From an uncultured Mollicutes bacterium (GTDB lineage Bacteria; Bacillota_I; Bacilli_A; RFN20; CAG-826), in NCBI GenBank assembly GCA_900549975.1, contig URQK01000004.1, forward strand, positions 1-38,311: a DNA stretch of 38,311 bases, written 5' to 3'. Positions within the stretch are counted from its first letter, which is position 1. Every line of letters starts with the position of its first letter. Positions 38,040-38,311 of this stretch are shown here, one piece after another. The translations under genes and the position numbers were made by a program. Below the pieces are notes generated by a model, which did not search any database, was not told the origin of the DNA, and worked only from the letters and a program-made list of their open reading frames with translations.

Positions 38040-38311
38040 TTATTTAGAACTTGCGTTTTCTTTTAATAAATCACGAATTTCTTTTAATAGTTCAACGTTT
38101 TCATCCACGACAGGTGCTGGAGCAGGAGCAGGTTCTTCAACTACTACAGGCTCTTCTTTAACTTCTTCAGTGGCAGGTTCTTCTTCCGGAGTGAAATCTG
38201 TAATTTCGGCTCCGATCAGGATGTTATACCATGTCAATAATTTTTTGATATCGCTGGGATATACTCTTTCGCGGTCAAAATCAGGTAAAACTTCAGCAAA
38301 ATAAGTACGCA
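38040..38311 (-). CDS. partial gene: MscL-like C-terminal tail joined in frame to a DUF5606-like segment
   Basis: The frame is open to the window edge (about 89 residues, 5' end missing). The C-terminus, DENVELLKEIRDLLKEN, is the cytoplasmic helix that ends large-conductance mechanosensitive channels (MscL), preceded by an Ala/Pro/Glu linker as in that family. The upstream part does not fit MscL: YFAEVLPDFDRERVYPSD, then IKKLLTWYNILI and ITDF, is the pattern of DUF5606, a mainly Bacteroidota family of unknown function. The join falls in the acidic low-complexity stretch at roughly 38130-38190. Bases beyond it look more GC-rich than the host genes. Either a true fusion or, more likely, an assembly join at the contig end. 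The terminator at 38004-38029 fits the MscL end. Confidence 0.7.
   Translation of the reverse strand, partial: RTYFAEVLPDFDRERVYPSDIKKLLTWYNILIGAEITDFTPEEEPATEEVKEEPVVVEEPAPAPAPVVDENVELLKEIRDLLKENASSK

Overview
The window is AT-rich, chromosomal, bacterial DNA with short intergenic gaps and AGGAGG-type ribosome binding sites. Trp is encoded by TGG and TGA is used as a stop, so this is the standard bacterial code and not a Mycoplasma code. Gene content and order (rpmH-rnpA-yidC-jag-mnmE on one side, dnaA-dnaN-yaaA-recF-gyrB-gyrA on the other, a T-box in front of serS, RNase M5, YabG) point to a Bacillota/Mycoplasmatota-type organism of the Bacilli/Erysipelotrichia sphere. The species cannot be named from this sequence, and the text looks like a metagenome-derived contig.

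The replication origin region lies at about 12.7-14.5 kb. DnaA boxes flank dnaA on both sides, and transcription diverges from it. The left arm (minus strand, 12.7 down to 2.9 kb) reads rpmH, rnpA, yidC, jag, mnmE, tatD, rnmV, ksgA, yabG, a small membrane protein, ispE, a shortened glmU and a DUF2188 protein. It combines the classical rpmH-mnmE cluster with the yabD-rnmV-ksgA-yabG-ispE-glmU cluster that lies elsewhere in Bacillus. At the far left ppdK (pyruvate phosphate dikinase) runs on the plus strand and meets the left arm at a pair of facing terminators.

The right arm (plus strand) holds dnaA, dnaN, yaaA, recF, gyrB and gyrA, then an accessory stretch: two tandem secreted lipoprotein nucleases of the endonuclease I family, a PlsC-type acyltransferase with a built-in zinc ribbon, serS under a T-box, the small SRP RNA followed by tadA, a small anchored protein, a large unrecognised lipoprotein, a CtpE-like P-type ATPase overlapping psuG and a TetR regulator, a degenerate M50-like membrane protein, and a Ca2+-type P-type ATPase. 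Two short minus-strand genes close the window. The last reads as an MscL C-terminal tail joined in frame to a Bacteroidota-type DUF5606 segment, which I suspect is an assembly chimera at the contig edge.

I saw no tRNA, 5S/16S/23S rRNA, CRISPR array, insertion sequence or prophage. I found no convincing new defence or mobile system. The best leads are the edge junction, a poly-A frameshift in the DUF2188 gene, loss of the acetyltransferase half of GlmU, a metalloprotease-like protein that has lost its first zinc His, the ATPase-psuG-tetR unit, and the acyltransferase/zinc-ribbon fusion.
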